Source: Pseudomonas sp. MM213 (GTDB lineage Bacteria; Pseudomonadota; Gammaproteobacteria; Pseudomonadales; Pseudomonadaceae). From it: a stretch of DNA of 64,000 nucleotides. This document shows, piece after piece, positions 40,999 through 50,253 of this stretch. Below the pieces are notes generated by a model that saw only the letters and a program-made list of their open reading frames with translations, made no database searches and was not told the DNA's origin. The translations under genes and the position numbers were made by a program. The stretch covers positions 5,518,001-5,582,000 of the forward strand of contig NZ_CP081943.1 in the NCBI RefSeq assembly GCF_020423045.1, read 5' to 3'. Position 1 is the stretch's first letter, and every line of letters begins with the position of its first letter.

Positions 40999-43524
40999 TC
41001 AGTAGACGTCGCGGCGGTAGCGGCCTTGCTCGATCAAGCGCTCGACTGCTTCAGCCCCGAGCACTTCGTTGAGCACTTGATCCACCCCCGAAGCCATCCC
41101 CTGCAAGCTGCCGCAGATGTAAATGACGGCACCGTCATCCAGCCATTGCTTGAGCAAACCGGCGGATTCACGCAGGCGATCCTGCACGTAGATTTTCTCG
41201 GCCTGATCCCGCGAAAACGCCAGGTCCAGACGCTCGATATCCCCTGAAATCAACCAGTCTTCAAGTTCGTCGCGGCACAGGTAGTCGTGCTCGCGATTTC
41301 GTTCGCCAAACAACAGCCAGTGACGTTGCTGCCCATCGGCGATCCGCGCCTTGAGCAAGCTGCGCAGCCCGGCCAGGCCGGTGCCGTTGCCCAGCAGGAT
41401 CATCGGCAGCGGTTCGACCGGCAGATGGAAACCGCTGTTGCGGCGCACCCGCAGGCTGATGGTGCTGCCCACCGGGGCGTGTTCGGTCAGCCATCCGGAG
41501 CCGATACCCAGGCTGCCGTCGGGGTGCAGTTCCTGGCGTACGATCAGTTCCAGCACACCGTCGGCGGCAATCGAGGCGATGGAGTATTCGCGCATGGCCA
41601 GCGGCACCAAAGCATCCACCAGTGCTTGCGCGTGCAAGCCGACAAGGTGCGTGCGGTTCTCGGGCAATTGTCGAGTCGCAAGTGCTTGTTCCAGCGCTTG
41701 CGACAGGCCATCGAGTATCACCGAGGCGCGACCGTCGATCCCGAGGCCATCGAGGAAATGCTCGATTGACCATGGGCAGTTACGCGGCAACACTTCCACC
41801 AGGTCACCGGCCAGCCAACTGCTGGTGGTCGGTGCGCTGAGACCCAGCAGGTACACCGGCGAGCCGCTGCTGTCCGGGTTCATCACGTCGCGGCGGCTCA
41901 GCGTCCAGTTGTCGTAGCTCGGCGCTTGCCAGGTGTCCACGGGGGCTTGTCCGGTCAGCAGACCAAGTTGCTGCTGCCAGTGACGCAAGGCGTAAGGGTC
42001 GCCGCAGTCGACTTCCACCGGTGCGAACAAATGCTTGCCGCCGTGCTCGCCGAGCCAGGCATGCAAGCGTCGGGCGAAACCGCAGAAGTGTTGATACTGC
42101 CGGTCACCCAATCCAAGCACCGCATAATTCAGGCTCTCCAGGCTCAATGCCCGGCCCAGCACTTTGCGTTCGAAACCACGGGCGCTGTCCGGCGCTTCGC
42201 CGTCGCCGAAGGTGCTGACGACGAACAGCGCGTTGCCGGAGTTCCGCAGGTCTTGCTCGCTGACGCTGGCCAGTGGCTGAACCTTTACCGGCAGGCCTGC
42301 TGCCTGCAGTTGGCCGGCGGTCTGCCACGCCAGTTGTTCGGCGAACCCGCTTTGGCTGGCGAAGCCGATCAGCCACGCCGGCGCATCGCTGTCCGGTTGT
42401 TCGAGGCCTTTGCGGGCGTCCTTGATCTGCTTTTTCTTGCGTCGGCGATCGAGGTACAGCAACCAGCCCGTGACGAAAAACAGCGGCATGGTCAGCGCGC
42501 TGAGCGTCAGGACGATCCGCCCGACAATCCCGAAGTAACTGCCGACGTGCAGCGCGTAGATGCTCGTCAGCAGTTGCGCCTTGAAGCTTTTGTCGCTGTA
42601 GCGGTCGTGGCGTTTGACGACGCCGGTGGCCGGATCGAGGGAGATCTGGTTCAGCGCGCGGTCGTGGGGCGAGGTGGTCAACAGGTAGAACACCGTCGCG
42701 GGTTGCCCGGCCACGGGCGGCATACGAATGTTGTAGGCACTCAATGCCGGGCCGGCAGCGCTGTAAATGCTGCTCCACATCGATGCGTAATCGGCCGTCG
42801 GTGCCGGGCCTTCCGGTGCCGGGCCACGATTGCGAACACGTTCATTCTGCGGCGCATCGGACAGCAATCGGGTCAGGCCCTTGTTGTACCACTCATAGGA
42901 CCAGGACAACCCGGTCAGCGCTGCCAACAGATAAAAAACCAGGCACCAGGTGCCGGCCACCGAGTGCAAATCCCAGTTGAAGCTGCGGCCTGTTTTCTTC
43001 CAGTCGAGGGTCAGCCAGGCGCGCCAGCTTTTCCATTGACGCGGCCAGCGCAGGTACAGACCGGACAGGCAGAAGAACAGCAGAATCAGCGTGCACGCGC
43101 CGGTGATCTGCCGACCGGTATCGCCCATGGCGAGGAAGCGGTGCAGTTTCAGCATCAGGTCGAAGAAACCCTGGCCGGTGGCGTCGCCCATGAACTCGGC
43201 GGTGTACGGGTCGAAGTAGCGCATCTCCCCGCGACGCTCACCCGGTGGCGGGGTGAAGTTCACCCGTGCGGCGTTACCGCTGTCGGTGTCGACCCAGAGC
43301 ATCGCGACTTTCTTGCCCGATGCACCCTCGATTTTTTCCACCAGTTCAGCGGGCGGCAGCACACCGGCGACCTGTTTCTCGACCTGCAACACCGACGGGT
43401 TGAGTGCGCGCAGGATTTCATCCTCAAACGACACTATCGCCCCGGTGATGCCCATGAGGGCCAGGACCAGCCCGGCACTGATACCGAAAAACCAGTGCAA
43501 CTGGAACAGGGTTTTCTTCAACAC
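40999..43524 (-). CDS. PepSY-flavodoxin-reductase fusion (ferric reductase type)
   Basis: 841 residues. N-terminal half is a PepSY-associated membrane module with about four helices (10-32, 140-160, 195-220, 335-355). The C-terminal half resembles sulfite-reductase/cytochrome P450 reductase flavoproteins: flavodoxin domain (about 385-530) and FAD/NADPH domain (about 560-841, [14 protein letters not shown] and YICGSLQGM). Located next to piuA as in P. aeruginosa PA4513 (from memory). Likely moves electrons from NADPH across the inner membrane to reduce ferric siderophore; that role is inferred. Confidence 0.9.
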   Translation of the reverse strand: MLKKTLFQLHWFFGISAGLVLALMGITGAIVSFEDEILRALNPSVLQVEKQVAGVLPPAELVEKIEGASGKKVAMLWVDTDSGNAARVNFTPPPGERRGEMRYFDPYTAEFMGDATGQGFFDLMLKLHRFLAMGDTGRQITGACTLILLFFCLSGLYLRWPRQWKSWRAWLTLDWKKTGRSFNWDLHSVAGTWCLVFYLLAALTGLSWSYEWYNKGLTRLLSDAPQNERVRNRGPAPEGPAPTADYASMWSSIYSAAGPALSAYNIRMPPVAGQPATVFYLLTTSPHDRALNQISLDPATGVVKRHDRYSDKSFKAQLLTSIYALHVGSYFGIVGRIVLTLSALTMPLFFVTGWLLYLDRRRKKKQIKDARKGLEQPDSDAPAWLIGFASQSGFAEQLAWQTAGQLQAAGLPVKVQPLASVSEQDLRNSGNALFVVSTFGDGEAPDSARGFERKVLGRALSLESLNYAVLGLGDRQYQHFCGFARRLHAWLGEHGGKHLFAPVEVDCGDPYALRHWQQQLGLLTGQAPVDTWQAPSYDNWTLSRRDVMNPDSSGSPVYLLGLSAPTTSSWLAGDLVEVLPRNCPWSIEHFLDGLGIDGRASVILDGLSQALEQALATRQLPENRTHLVGLHAQALVDALVPLAMREYSIASIAADGVLELIVRQELHPDGSLGIGSGWLTEHAPVGSTISLRVRRNSGFHLPVEPLPMILLGNGTGLAGLRSLLKARIADGQQRHWLLFGERNREHDYLCRDELEDWLISGDIERLDLAFSRDQAEKIYVQDRLRESAGLLKQWLDDGAVIYICGSLQGMASGVDQVLNEVLGAEAVERLIEQGRYRRDVY

Positions 43525-43606
43525 GTCACTCGCCTTGTTCGTTCGAAATTGTCATCACGGCGCGCATTATGCCGTGGGCTGTCGAGAAGCATTCTTTTTT
43601 ACACAC

Positions 43607-43636
43607 AAAAGCCCCGTTCAATTGCGTGAACGGGGC
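43607..43636 (-). terminator. Intrinsic terminator after the piuA region
   Basis: On the minus strand GCCCCGTTCA CGCAAT TGAACGGGGC is followed by TTTTG. It lies between piuA and the flavoprotein gene, so the two are probably separate transcripts, with read-through possible. Confidence 0.85.
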
Positions 43637-43668
43637 CTGTCCCTGATTCCAGTCTTCATCTGCACACC

Positions 43669-43760
43669 TGTAGGAGCACAGCTTGCTGGCGATGACGGTG
43701 TGTCAGGCAACATAAATGCTGTCTATGCCGACGTCTTCGCGAGCAAGCTTTGCTCCTATA
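43669..43760. repeat. Degenerate REPIN
   Basis: TGTAGGAGCACAGCTTGCTG faces an inverted unit reading CTATAGGAGCAAAGCTTGCT on the other strand; several mismatches suggest an older copy. Confidence 0.85.
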
Positions 43761-43774
43761 GGGTTGTGGTGTGG

Positions 43775-46033
43775 TCAAAAGTGGAAGTTGGCGCTCAGCA
43801 GGGCGGTACGGCCGGCCGCTACGTGGGCGTAGTGGGTCTGCAGTATCTGGTCGAAGTAACGCTTGTCGGTCAGGTTCTGCACGTTGAGTTGCAGGTCGAC
43901 GTTTTTGGTCAGGCGGTAGCTGGCCATCGCGTCGTAACGCCAGTAGGACGGGATCTCCACCGAGTTGGCGATGTTGCCGAACTGCGAGTCAACAAAAGTT
44001 GCACCGGCACCCACGGTAAGCTTGTCCGGCACCACGTCGTAAGTCGACCACAGGGTGAAGTTGTTCCGCGGGGTGCTCGGCATGTGATTGCCTTCATCGG
44101 CGGCGAGGGTGGTTTTGACCACTTCGCTTTCCATGTAGGTGTAGCCGCCGAAGACTCTCCAGTTGCGGGTCAGCTTACCGGTGTACGTCAGCTCGAGGCC
44201 GTTGACGGTTTGCTCGCCATCCAGCACTTGCGAGGTGGCACCATCCGGATCGTTCATACGTGCGTTGGTTTTCTCGGTGCGGAACAGTGCAGCGGTCAGC
44301 GACAGGTCGTCACCGAAGAAGTCCCACTTGGTGCCGATCTCGTAGTTGCGGTTCTTTTCCGGGTCCAGATCGGTGTTGTTCGCCGCCAGATCCAGGCCAC
44401 CGTTGCCGCTGGTTTCACCGGACGGGTTGCTGGAGGTGGAGTAGGCCGCGTAGATGCTGCCGTTAGGCAACGGGTTGTAGACCACGCCGATCTGGTAGTT
44501 GAGCAGGTCGCTGGTGTTCTCGCGGGAGAAGTCGTTCGCCGGCGCTGTGCTGCTAGCGTTGGCGTGGCCGCTGGATTCGACCTGGTAGTTGTCATAACGC
44601 AGGCCCAGGTTCAGGGACCATTGATCGTTGAACTTCAGCGTGTCGAACACGTAGGCCGCAGCGGTTTTGGTGTCGGTGTCGGTGAACGCGGCGCTGTCGG
44701 TGATCTTGCCGTTCCAGGTATCCCCAGGCGTCGGGTTGTACAGGCTGGTGCAGTCGCCGGAGCGGAAGAGTGCAGTGTTGCACGTCGTGCCGCTGGCGGC
44801 CGAAGTCAGGATGTAAGGGCGGTTGTGGGTGTCTTGATAAGAGAACTCAATACCGGTGACCAGGCTGTGTGCGATGGTGCCAGTGTCGAACTTGGCGCTC
44901 AGGTCGGTCTGGTTGATCCAGCCGCTGGACGTCGAATTACGGCTCTTGGCGCCACGGTACACATTGCCCTTGGCGACGTTGCCCTTGCTGTCGTCCGGGT
45001 TGGTGACGATGTAGTCCAGCGTCGAACGGGACATGCGGAAGCTGTTGGACACGGTCAGGTCTTCATTCAGATCGTGTTCGATCTTGAAGGTGCCGCTGTC
45101 ATTGGTGGTTTCGCGAAAGTCGCGGCTGGTGATGCCGTAGAAATTGTCGCGGTCGACATGCACCGGTTTGTCGACGTTGTACTTGCTGCGGGCCGGGTTC
45201 AGGGTCAGCGGAATGCCGTAGTCCGGCATGTCGTCGGTTTCAACGTGGTAGTAACCGAGGGTCATGCGGGTATCGGTGCCCAGGCCGAAGGCGAACGTCG
45301 GCGCGACACCCCAGCGGCTGACGTCCACGGTGTCACGGCCGGCGACATTGGCTTCGTGTTTCATCAGGTTCAGGCGGAAGGCCGAGGTGTCGGTCATCTG
45401 CTGGTTCAGGTCAAGTGTGGTGCGCTTGGTCTGATCCGAGCCCCAGGTGAAGCCGCCATTGTAGAAACTGCCCAGTTTGGCGGTCTTGCTCACCAGGTTC
45501 AGGCTGCCACCGGTGGAGCCGGCGCCGGTGTAGGCCGACCCCGGCCCTTTGCTGACTTCGATCGATTCAACGTTGAAGATTTCGCGGCTCTGGGACGCCG
45601 GGTCGCGCATGCCGTCGACGAACGTGTCGCTTTCAGCGCTGAAGCCACGAATGATCGGACGGTCGCCCGCCGGGTTACCGCCTTCGCCAGCACCGAAGGT
45701 GATGCCGGGTGTCGTACGCAAGGCGTCGACCAGGCTGGTAGCGCCTGTGTCGCGGATCACCTGCTGCGGAATCACGGTGACACTTTTCGGTGTTTCACGC
45801 AGCGGTGCGGTGTATTTCTTGTTGGCCGAGGTATCGGTCTTGTAGGAGGTATCGTCCTGTGTTTCGCCGGTGATGGCAGTGGCGTCCAGGGAAATCGCAT
45901 TGTTCGGCGCTTTTTCGGTCTTTTCAGCCGCGAAAACCATATGCCCCGCAGAGCCGGCGGTGATTGCCACGCCAATCGCAGAAGCGAGCAAACGCGGTGA
46001 ATTGACAGGTAATTGTGGTTGTTGGCGTGACAT
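43775..46033 (-). CDS. piuA: TonB-dependent siderophore receptor PiuA
   Basis: 752-residue outer-membrane receptor for ferric siderophore (catecholate-type in relatives). Signal peptide of about 37 residues, plug domain (about 75-190, with RETPKSVTVIPQQVI and RPIIRGF), then a 22-strand barrel ending in the aromatic terminus LLSANFHF. ATG 46033 follows GGGGAGGGGAATTCAC. Divergent from piuC. Identity rests on length, context with PiuC and the flavoprotein, and overall similarity; a FhuE/Fiu-type assignment is the alternative. Confidence 0.92.
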   Translation of the reverse strand: MSRQQPQLPVNSPRLLASAIGVAITAGSAGHMVFAAEKTEKAPNNAISLDATAITGETQDDTSYKTDTSANKKYTAPLRETPKSVTVIPQQVIRDTGATSLVDALRTTPGITFGAGEGGNPAGDRPIIRGFSAESDTFVDGMRDPASQSREIFNVESIEVSKGPGSAYTGAGSTGGSLNLVSKTAKLGSFYNGGFTWGSDQTKRTTLDLNQQMTDTSAFRLNLMKHEANVAGRDTVDVSRWGVAPTFAFGLGTDTRMTLGYYHVETDDMPDYGIPLTLNPARSKYNVDKPVHVDRDNFYGITSRDFRETTNDSGTFKIEHDLNEDLTVSNSFRMSRSTLDYIVTNPDDSKGNVAKGNVYRGAKSRNSTSSGWINQTDLSAKFDTGTIAHSLVTGIEFSYQDTHNRPYILTSAASGTTCNTALFRSGDCTSLYNPTPGDTWNGKITDSAAFTDTDTKTAAAYVFDTLKFNDQWSLNLGLRYDNYQVESSGHANASSTAPANDFSRENTSDLLNYQIGVVYNPLPNGSIYAAYSTSSNPSGETSGNGGLDLAANNTDLDPEKNRNYEIGTKWDFFGDDLSLTAALFRTEKTNARMNDPDGATSQVLDGEQTVNGLELTYTGKLTRNWRVFGGYTYMESEVVKTTLAADEGNHMPSTPRNNFTLWSTYDVVPDKLTVGAGATFVDSQFGNIANSVEIPSYWRYDAMASYRLTKNVDLQLNVQNLTDKRYFDQILQTHYAHVAAGRTALLSANFHF

Positions 46034-46238
46034 GTGAATTCCCCTCCCCAAGGATTTGAGGCCGCGGAATATAGGGTAGACGCGTCTATGTATCAATTGC
46101 GAAACGTTTCTATTCGCACTGAATTTACATTCTTTACAATTTACCCTTACGGTTTTTGCTGTTTCATTCGTCATGGGGGTTTTACAGCGTCAATAAGAAT
46201 CAATACCATTGACGCCCCTTTGTCTTCAGGTGGTCCTC
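46034..46238. promoter_or_regulatory. piuA-piuC divergent promoter region
   Basis: 205 bases, A+T-rich in the middle (46100-46150 and 46190-46210). A palindrome GAAACGTTTC is at 46101-46110. A Fur-like arrangement (AATAAGAATCAATACC at 46194-46209) is weak. Iron control is expected for this locus but the box cannot be asserted. Confidence 0.4.
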
Positions 46239-46919
46239 ATGCTGCTGCACATTCCCGGCTTGTTCACTAAAGAAGAAGTGCAGCGCATCCGCGAGGCTCT
46301 GGAACAGGCAGATTGGGCCGACGGCAAGATCACCGCCGGCTACCAGTCGGCCAAGGCCAAACACAACCTGCAACTGCCGGAAGGTCATCCACTGGCCAAG
46401 GAAGTCGGCGCGGCGATGCTGGAACGGTTGTGGAAAAATCCGCAGTTCATGTCAGCGGCGTTACCGCACAAGGTCTTTCCTCCGTTGCTGAACTGTTACA
46501 CAGCGGGCGGCAGTTTCGACTTTCATATCGACAACGCCGTGCGCCAGCCCAAAGGCAGCATCGAGCGTGTGCGCACGGATTTGTCGGCGACCCTGTTCTT
46601 CAGTGAGCCGGAGGACTACGACGGCGGCGAACTGGAAATCCAGGACACCTACGGCACCCAGCGCGTGAAGTTGCCGGCCGGCGACATGGTCTTGTACCCC
46701 GGCACCAGCCTGCACAAGGTCAATGCCGTCACCCGTGGTACACGGTTCGCCTCATTCTTCTGGACCCAAAGCCTGGTCCGCGAAGACAGCCAGCGCGCCT
46801 TGCTGTTCGAGATGGACGGTGCGATCCAGCAACTGACGCAGGACATGCCCGACCACCCTTCACTGATCCGCCTGACCGGCACGTATCACAACCTGTTGCG
46901 TCGCTGGGTCGAGGTATGA
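46239..46919 (+). CDS. piuC: PKHD-type Fe(II)/2-oxoglutarate hydroxylase PiuC
   Basis: 226 residues, normal for the family. Double-stranded beta-helix dioxygenase with iron ligands His96 and Asp98 (FHID), His159 (SLHKV) and the 2-oxoglutarate-binding Arg169 (RGTRF). Accompanies piuA in Pseudomonas and is iron-regulated there; its substrate is unknown. ATG 46239 is chosen over 46209 by family N-terminus. Its stop overlaps the next gene (ATGA). Confidence 0.95.
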   Translation: MLLHIPGLFTKEEVQRIREALEQADWADGKITAGYQSAKAKHNLQLPEGHPLAKEVGAAMLERLWKNPQFMSAALPHKVFPPLLNCYTAGGSFDFHIDNAVRQPKGSIERVRTDLSATLFFSEPEDYDGGELEIQDTYGTQRVKLPAGDMVLYPGTSLHKVNAVTRGTRFASFFWTQSLVREDSQRALLFEMDGAIQQLTQDMPDHPSLIRLTGTYHNLLRRWVEV

Positions 46920-47674
46920 GTTTTCAACTGCGCCGCGAGGAAGTGCTCGACGGCGATCACCTCAAAGCCATGCTTGAGGAAAGTCCTGCGCGTGCTGCTC
47001 AGGCAATCCTGATCGCTGCCCGCGAAGGCGTGCTCGATGCGCAAGCCTTGCTCGGCCAGATTCTGCTGGACGGACAGGGCATCGCGCTGGATCAACCGCT
47101 GGCGCTGCGCTGGTTCGAGATAGCCGCTCAGCGCGGGCACCTGATGGCGCGCAACATGCTCGGTCGCTGTCACGAACATGGCTGGGGTTGTGCGGCAGAT
47201 GCTTCAGTTGCAGCGCAGCATTATCGCATCGGCGCTGAAGCCGGACTGGATTGGGCGATGTACAACTACGCCAACCTGCTGGCGACCGGGCGCGGGGTGA
47301 CCGAAGATCAGCCGCAAGCGCTGAGTTTTTATCGCCGCGCTGCGGAGCTGGGCCATGCGAAGTCGATGAACCTGCTTGGGCGTTACCTGGAGGAAGGACG
47401 GATTTGCCCCGCGGATCTGCAAGGCGCACGCGAGTGGTATCGACGTTCGGCCGATGCCGGGGATTTTCGTGGGCAGTTCAGTCATGGCGCGGTTTTGGTG
47501 GAGCAGGGCAGGCTTGACGAAGGAATGGCCTGGTTGCGCCAGGCGATGGTCAACGGCAATCAGCGGTTCCTGCGGGTCAGTGTCCAACGCTTGCGCGAAG
47601 CGTCCGACCCTGCGCTCAAGTGTTTGGCTGATGAGTATGCCCATCACGAACAAACACTGTTCGGTCGAACCTGA
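46916..47674 (+). CDS. Sel1-repeat protein
   Basis: 252 residues with at least four Sel1-like helical repeats (from about residue 38), each built like [12 protein letters not shown]...[17 protein letters not shown]..., [13 protein letters not shown]... and [10 protein letters not shown].... A protein-protein interaction solenoid without signal peptide. Coupled to piuC by four-base overlap; corresponds to PA4516 in P. aeruginosa (from memory), so it is part of the iron-responsive cluster. Partner unknown. Confidence 0.92.
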   Translation: MSFQLRREEVLDGDHLKAMLEESPARAAQAILIAAREGVLDAQALLGQILLDGQGIALDQPLALRWFEIAAQRGHLMARNMLGRCHEHGWGCAADASVAAQHYRIGAEAGLDWAMYNYANLLATGRGVTEDQPQALSFYRRAAELGHAKSMNLLGRYLEEGRICPADLQGAREWYRRSADAGDFRGQFSHGAVLVEQGRLDEGMAWLRQAMVNGNQRFLRVSVQRLREASDPALKCLADEYAHHEQTLFGRT

Positions 47675-47878
47675 AAGACGCTTCATATAAACATGAAGTG
47701 GGTTGTTTTGCAGGTTTGTATTCTTTTCTTATATATGCTCCTCAGGGTTTCTTTGACAGCACTTTTATAAGTGGATTAGTCTTTTGCTCGGCGCAGTTAA
47801 ATTGGATTTGACAGTGCGCTGTTACGATCTGCTTTAAATTATTTAAATATATTCATGCCTATAGTTAATGGAGTAGTT
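47675..47878 (+). promoter_or_regulatory. A+T-rich leader of the toxin gene
   Basis: 204 bases that are strikingly A+T-rich compared with the surroundings (for example 47826-47875). TTGACA at 47808-47813 could be a -35 element, but no good -10 lies at ideal spacing. A second TTGACAG copy is at about 47753. Such sequence is the usual target of H-NS/MvaT-type silencers in Pseudomonas (inference). Confidence 0.45.
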
Positions 47879-50137
47879 ATGAGCAATGACACATTGTGGG
47901 AGAACTCTTTACGGGGGGCGAACTACGAGAAGATTACCGAGTTTGCAACCGAAGTTCCAAAGATCCTGTCCGATGCGTCCAACGCGGATGCGGACAATGT
48001 GACGCGTGAAGCCGGTTTGTTACTGACCAAAAAACAGATCATTGATCTGCGCAGGTACGAAGCTGCAGGCTTGGCCCTTCCTTATACATTGAAGGATGTC
48101 ACCGACTATCTGCGCTTCGGTGCGGGCCAGGATGGCGGTGACGGACTCAGGGCCGCCGACTTCCTGAAGACGTTTGCCGAGACTCGTGATCACGCCAGGC
48201 GCTGGTCACCGCTGCGCGAACGCATCATGATCACCGGGACCGAACTGAAGCTGTTTGGCGCAAGCATGCAGCGCTACGGTGAAGACATGGAAGAGGTCTA
48301 CCTCGATCTGAAGTCCGGTCCATTGCTTGAACAATATAATGTCAAAACAGTGGAGCAACTGAAAAAGTTGCAACTTGAGCTGGGCGATAAATTTCCCGGT
48401 ATAGAACTTGATGCGGATACGATTCCGGACATGAAGTTTTACCTGGGTAAAATATTCGACAGAGTTGCATCCAATCTGGTGAGTGTCCGGGGTATAAAAA
48501 CCGATCTGGACAAATTTGGTTATGACCTGCGTGAAAAAGTGCTTCCAGGTATCAAGTTGCGAGTGGCATTGATTCAAACCAATTCCTATCCAGCGGAAGT
48601 CAAGAAACTCGATGAAGTTATCGCCCGTCGTGCCGAAGAGATTCTGGAAAAGAATACCCAATACCAGGCGTTGGTCGACAAGGCGCTGGGCTCTGCAGCC
48701 GGGTTGAATCTTTTCGGCTTGGGTATGGCTATTTACTACGGTGTCGAAGCGGAGGCGGTACGAGCCGTACGCAAGGAGCTGAACGCGGCGCAGGACAAAG
48801 ACATTGAAGTCCTGAGAAACATGAACCAGACCCTCGGTTCGTTGAAACGTGTCGAGCAGGATCTGCAAAACCTGACCGTCATCGCCATTGATGCTGATCT
48901 GGCCACGCAGAATCTCATACACGTCTGGAATGTGATGCATCGGTACGTCGATGAATCGTCGAACGCCATGTTGGGCATCACCGATGCGCTGAGTTTGAGG
49001 CGCTTCATGTCGTCATTCCGAGAGGTCGTCGGCCCTTGGGTGCAAATCCACAATGATGCGGACCTCTTGATCGAAGTGTTCAAGGAAGCGGATCGGGAAT
49101 ACAACCAGGACCAAGGAAGGGCGGTACCCAGAATGACAACTTTTTCCATCAAGCAGAACTACCCGGAGCCGAATCTTCAGGTTCTGAAGGACAGCCATCA
49201 CGCGATGCGTGACGATGCTGTCGCGGCCGAAGCCCTTTTTATCCGGCTCAATTACTTGCCGGGAGTATTCGATCGCTTTCAAAGATTGCTCGGCGATGTC
49301 GGTGCCGCAGCCCGGGATCTGCGTGAATCGAGCCTCAACAGCAAGATGGACCTGGAGTCCAAGGTTCGTAAGTTAGTGGCGCTTGAAAAGGAATTGACCG
49401 GTGCCGTTGAGGGTTCCGAGGAGTTCGACGAGATTGAAGAGGATCTCATTGCGGCATTGAAAAAAATGCTCGCCATCACGCGCAGCGAGGCGAGCAAAGT
49501 GAGTATTCGCCTGGCCAACATCAGCGACGGGTATGACCGACGTACCACATTGGGTTACATCGCTGGCCTGGAAAAAGACCAACTCGATGCCAAAGAGTCC
49601 AAACAAGCGTTGAGCGAGACTCAGCTCAAGCTTCAACGTGAGCTCAAGGTTTTGTCCGAGGCAATCAGCGCAATCGAAAAAGCCGGTATCGAGAAAATTG
49701 GCAAAGACATTGCCTTGACCATCGACAAGCTCAAAGAGCTGGGCATGGCGCCGCCGCAAGCTCAGATCGTGATGTTTGCGATCGATGAACTGAAGAAAGC
49801 CATGGCCGATATCAACGCAGGCATCACCTTCATCAACATGATCCATGAAAGCAACAAGCTTCAGGACAAGGTCAATGAGCTTGGTCGAAAGATTGCGCTC
49901 AAAGACCGGGATATCGATCAGTCGGTGGGCAAGATCGAGTTTATCCACTTGATTCATGCGCTGGACGACCAACGCCAGCGTTATGTGGGCGAGTACAAGC
50001 TGGCTGTTGCTGCATTCAAGCAATTCCTGACGGTCATGGAGGGCGACACGGCGGGTGATGTCGCGACGCGCAGTGCCAGGGCCATTAAAGAAGCGAGCCA
50101 GTTCATTGGCTTCCTGACGCCAATTTCACGGCCGTAA
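47879..50137 (+). CDS. XaxA-type alpha-pore-forming toxin, apparent XaxA-XaxB fusion
   Basis: 752 residues, no signal peptide. Residues ~45-410 follow XaxA/YaxA: LLLTKKQIIDLRRYEAAGLA then LPYT (YaxA, as recalled, has GIFTKEDLINLKLYVRKGLS then LPTR), a long coiled coil, a hydrophobic foot segment at 273-290 (AAGLNLFGLGMAIYYGV), and IDADLATQNLIHVWNVM with REVVGPW. Residues ~415-752 are again all-helical with coiled coils and a mildly hydrophobic turn (LGMAPPQAQIVMFAIDEL), as expected for the XaxB/YaxB partner. The total equals the sum of the two usual subunits. ATG 47879 has GGAG 6 bases upstream. More A+T-rich than its neighbours. Confidence 0.75.
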   Translation: MSNDTLWENSLRGANYEKITEFATEVPKILSDASNADADNVTREAGLLLTKKQIIDLRRYEAAGLALPYTLKDVTDYLRFGAGQDGGDGLRAADFLKTFAETRDHARRWSPLRERIMITGTELKLFGASMQRYGEDMEEVYLDLKSGPLLEQYNVKTVEQLKKLQLELGDKFPGIELDADTIPDMKFYLGKIFDRVASNLVSVRGIKTDLDKFGYDLREKVLPGIKLRVALIQTNSYPAEVKKLDEVIARRAEEILEKNTQYQALVDKALGSAAGLNLFGLGMAIYYGVEAEAVRAVRKELNAAQDKDIEVLRNMNQTLGSLKRVEQDLQNLTVIAIDADLATQNLIHVWNVMHRYVDESSNAMLGITDALSLRRFMSSFREVVGPWVQIHNDADLLIEVFKEADREYNQDQGRAVPRMTTFSIKQNYPEPNLQVLKDSHHAMRDDAVAAEALFIRLNYLPGVFDRFQRLLGDVGAAARDLRESSLNSKMDLESKVRKLVALEKELTGAVEGSEEFDEIEEDLIAALKKMLAITRSEASKVSIRLANISDGYDRRTTLGYIAGLEKDQLDAKESKQALSETQLKLQRELKVLSEAISAIEKAGIEKIGKDIALTIDKLKELGMAPPQAQIVMFAIDELKKAMADINAGITFINMIHESNKLQDKVNELGRKIALKDRDIDQSVGKIEFIHLIHALDDQRQRYVGEYKLAVAAFKQFLTVMEGDTAGDVATRSARAIKEASQFIGFLTPISRP

Positions 50138-50147
50138 CGCCAGCATT

Positions 50148-50207
50148 CACTGATGGCAGGGGTGGCTTTCATCGAGCATGGCGACCCTTGCCTGATAGTG
50201 ATCAGTG
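50148..50207 (+). other. Stem-loop between toxin and partner gene
   Basis: CACTGAT-GGCAGGGGT pairs with ACCCTTGCC (one G-T) and, after an 8-base bulge, ATCAGTG. No T-tract follows. Placed between two co-oriented genes, it may set their expression ratio. Confidence 0.55.
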
Positions 50208-50253
50208 ACAGCTCTCCACGCTGGCCTTCGTCAGTGTCATCAGGTTATTTGCC

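Noticed and set aside
41926..46000. Long plus-strand frames opposite the flavoprotein and piuA genes
   Set aside because: Shadows crossing the boundary between two real genes and a terminator; no domain.
46194..46209. Fur box between piuA and piuC
   Set aside because: Only a partial match to the repeated NATWAT pattern; iron control is likely but this site cannot be asserted.
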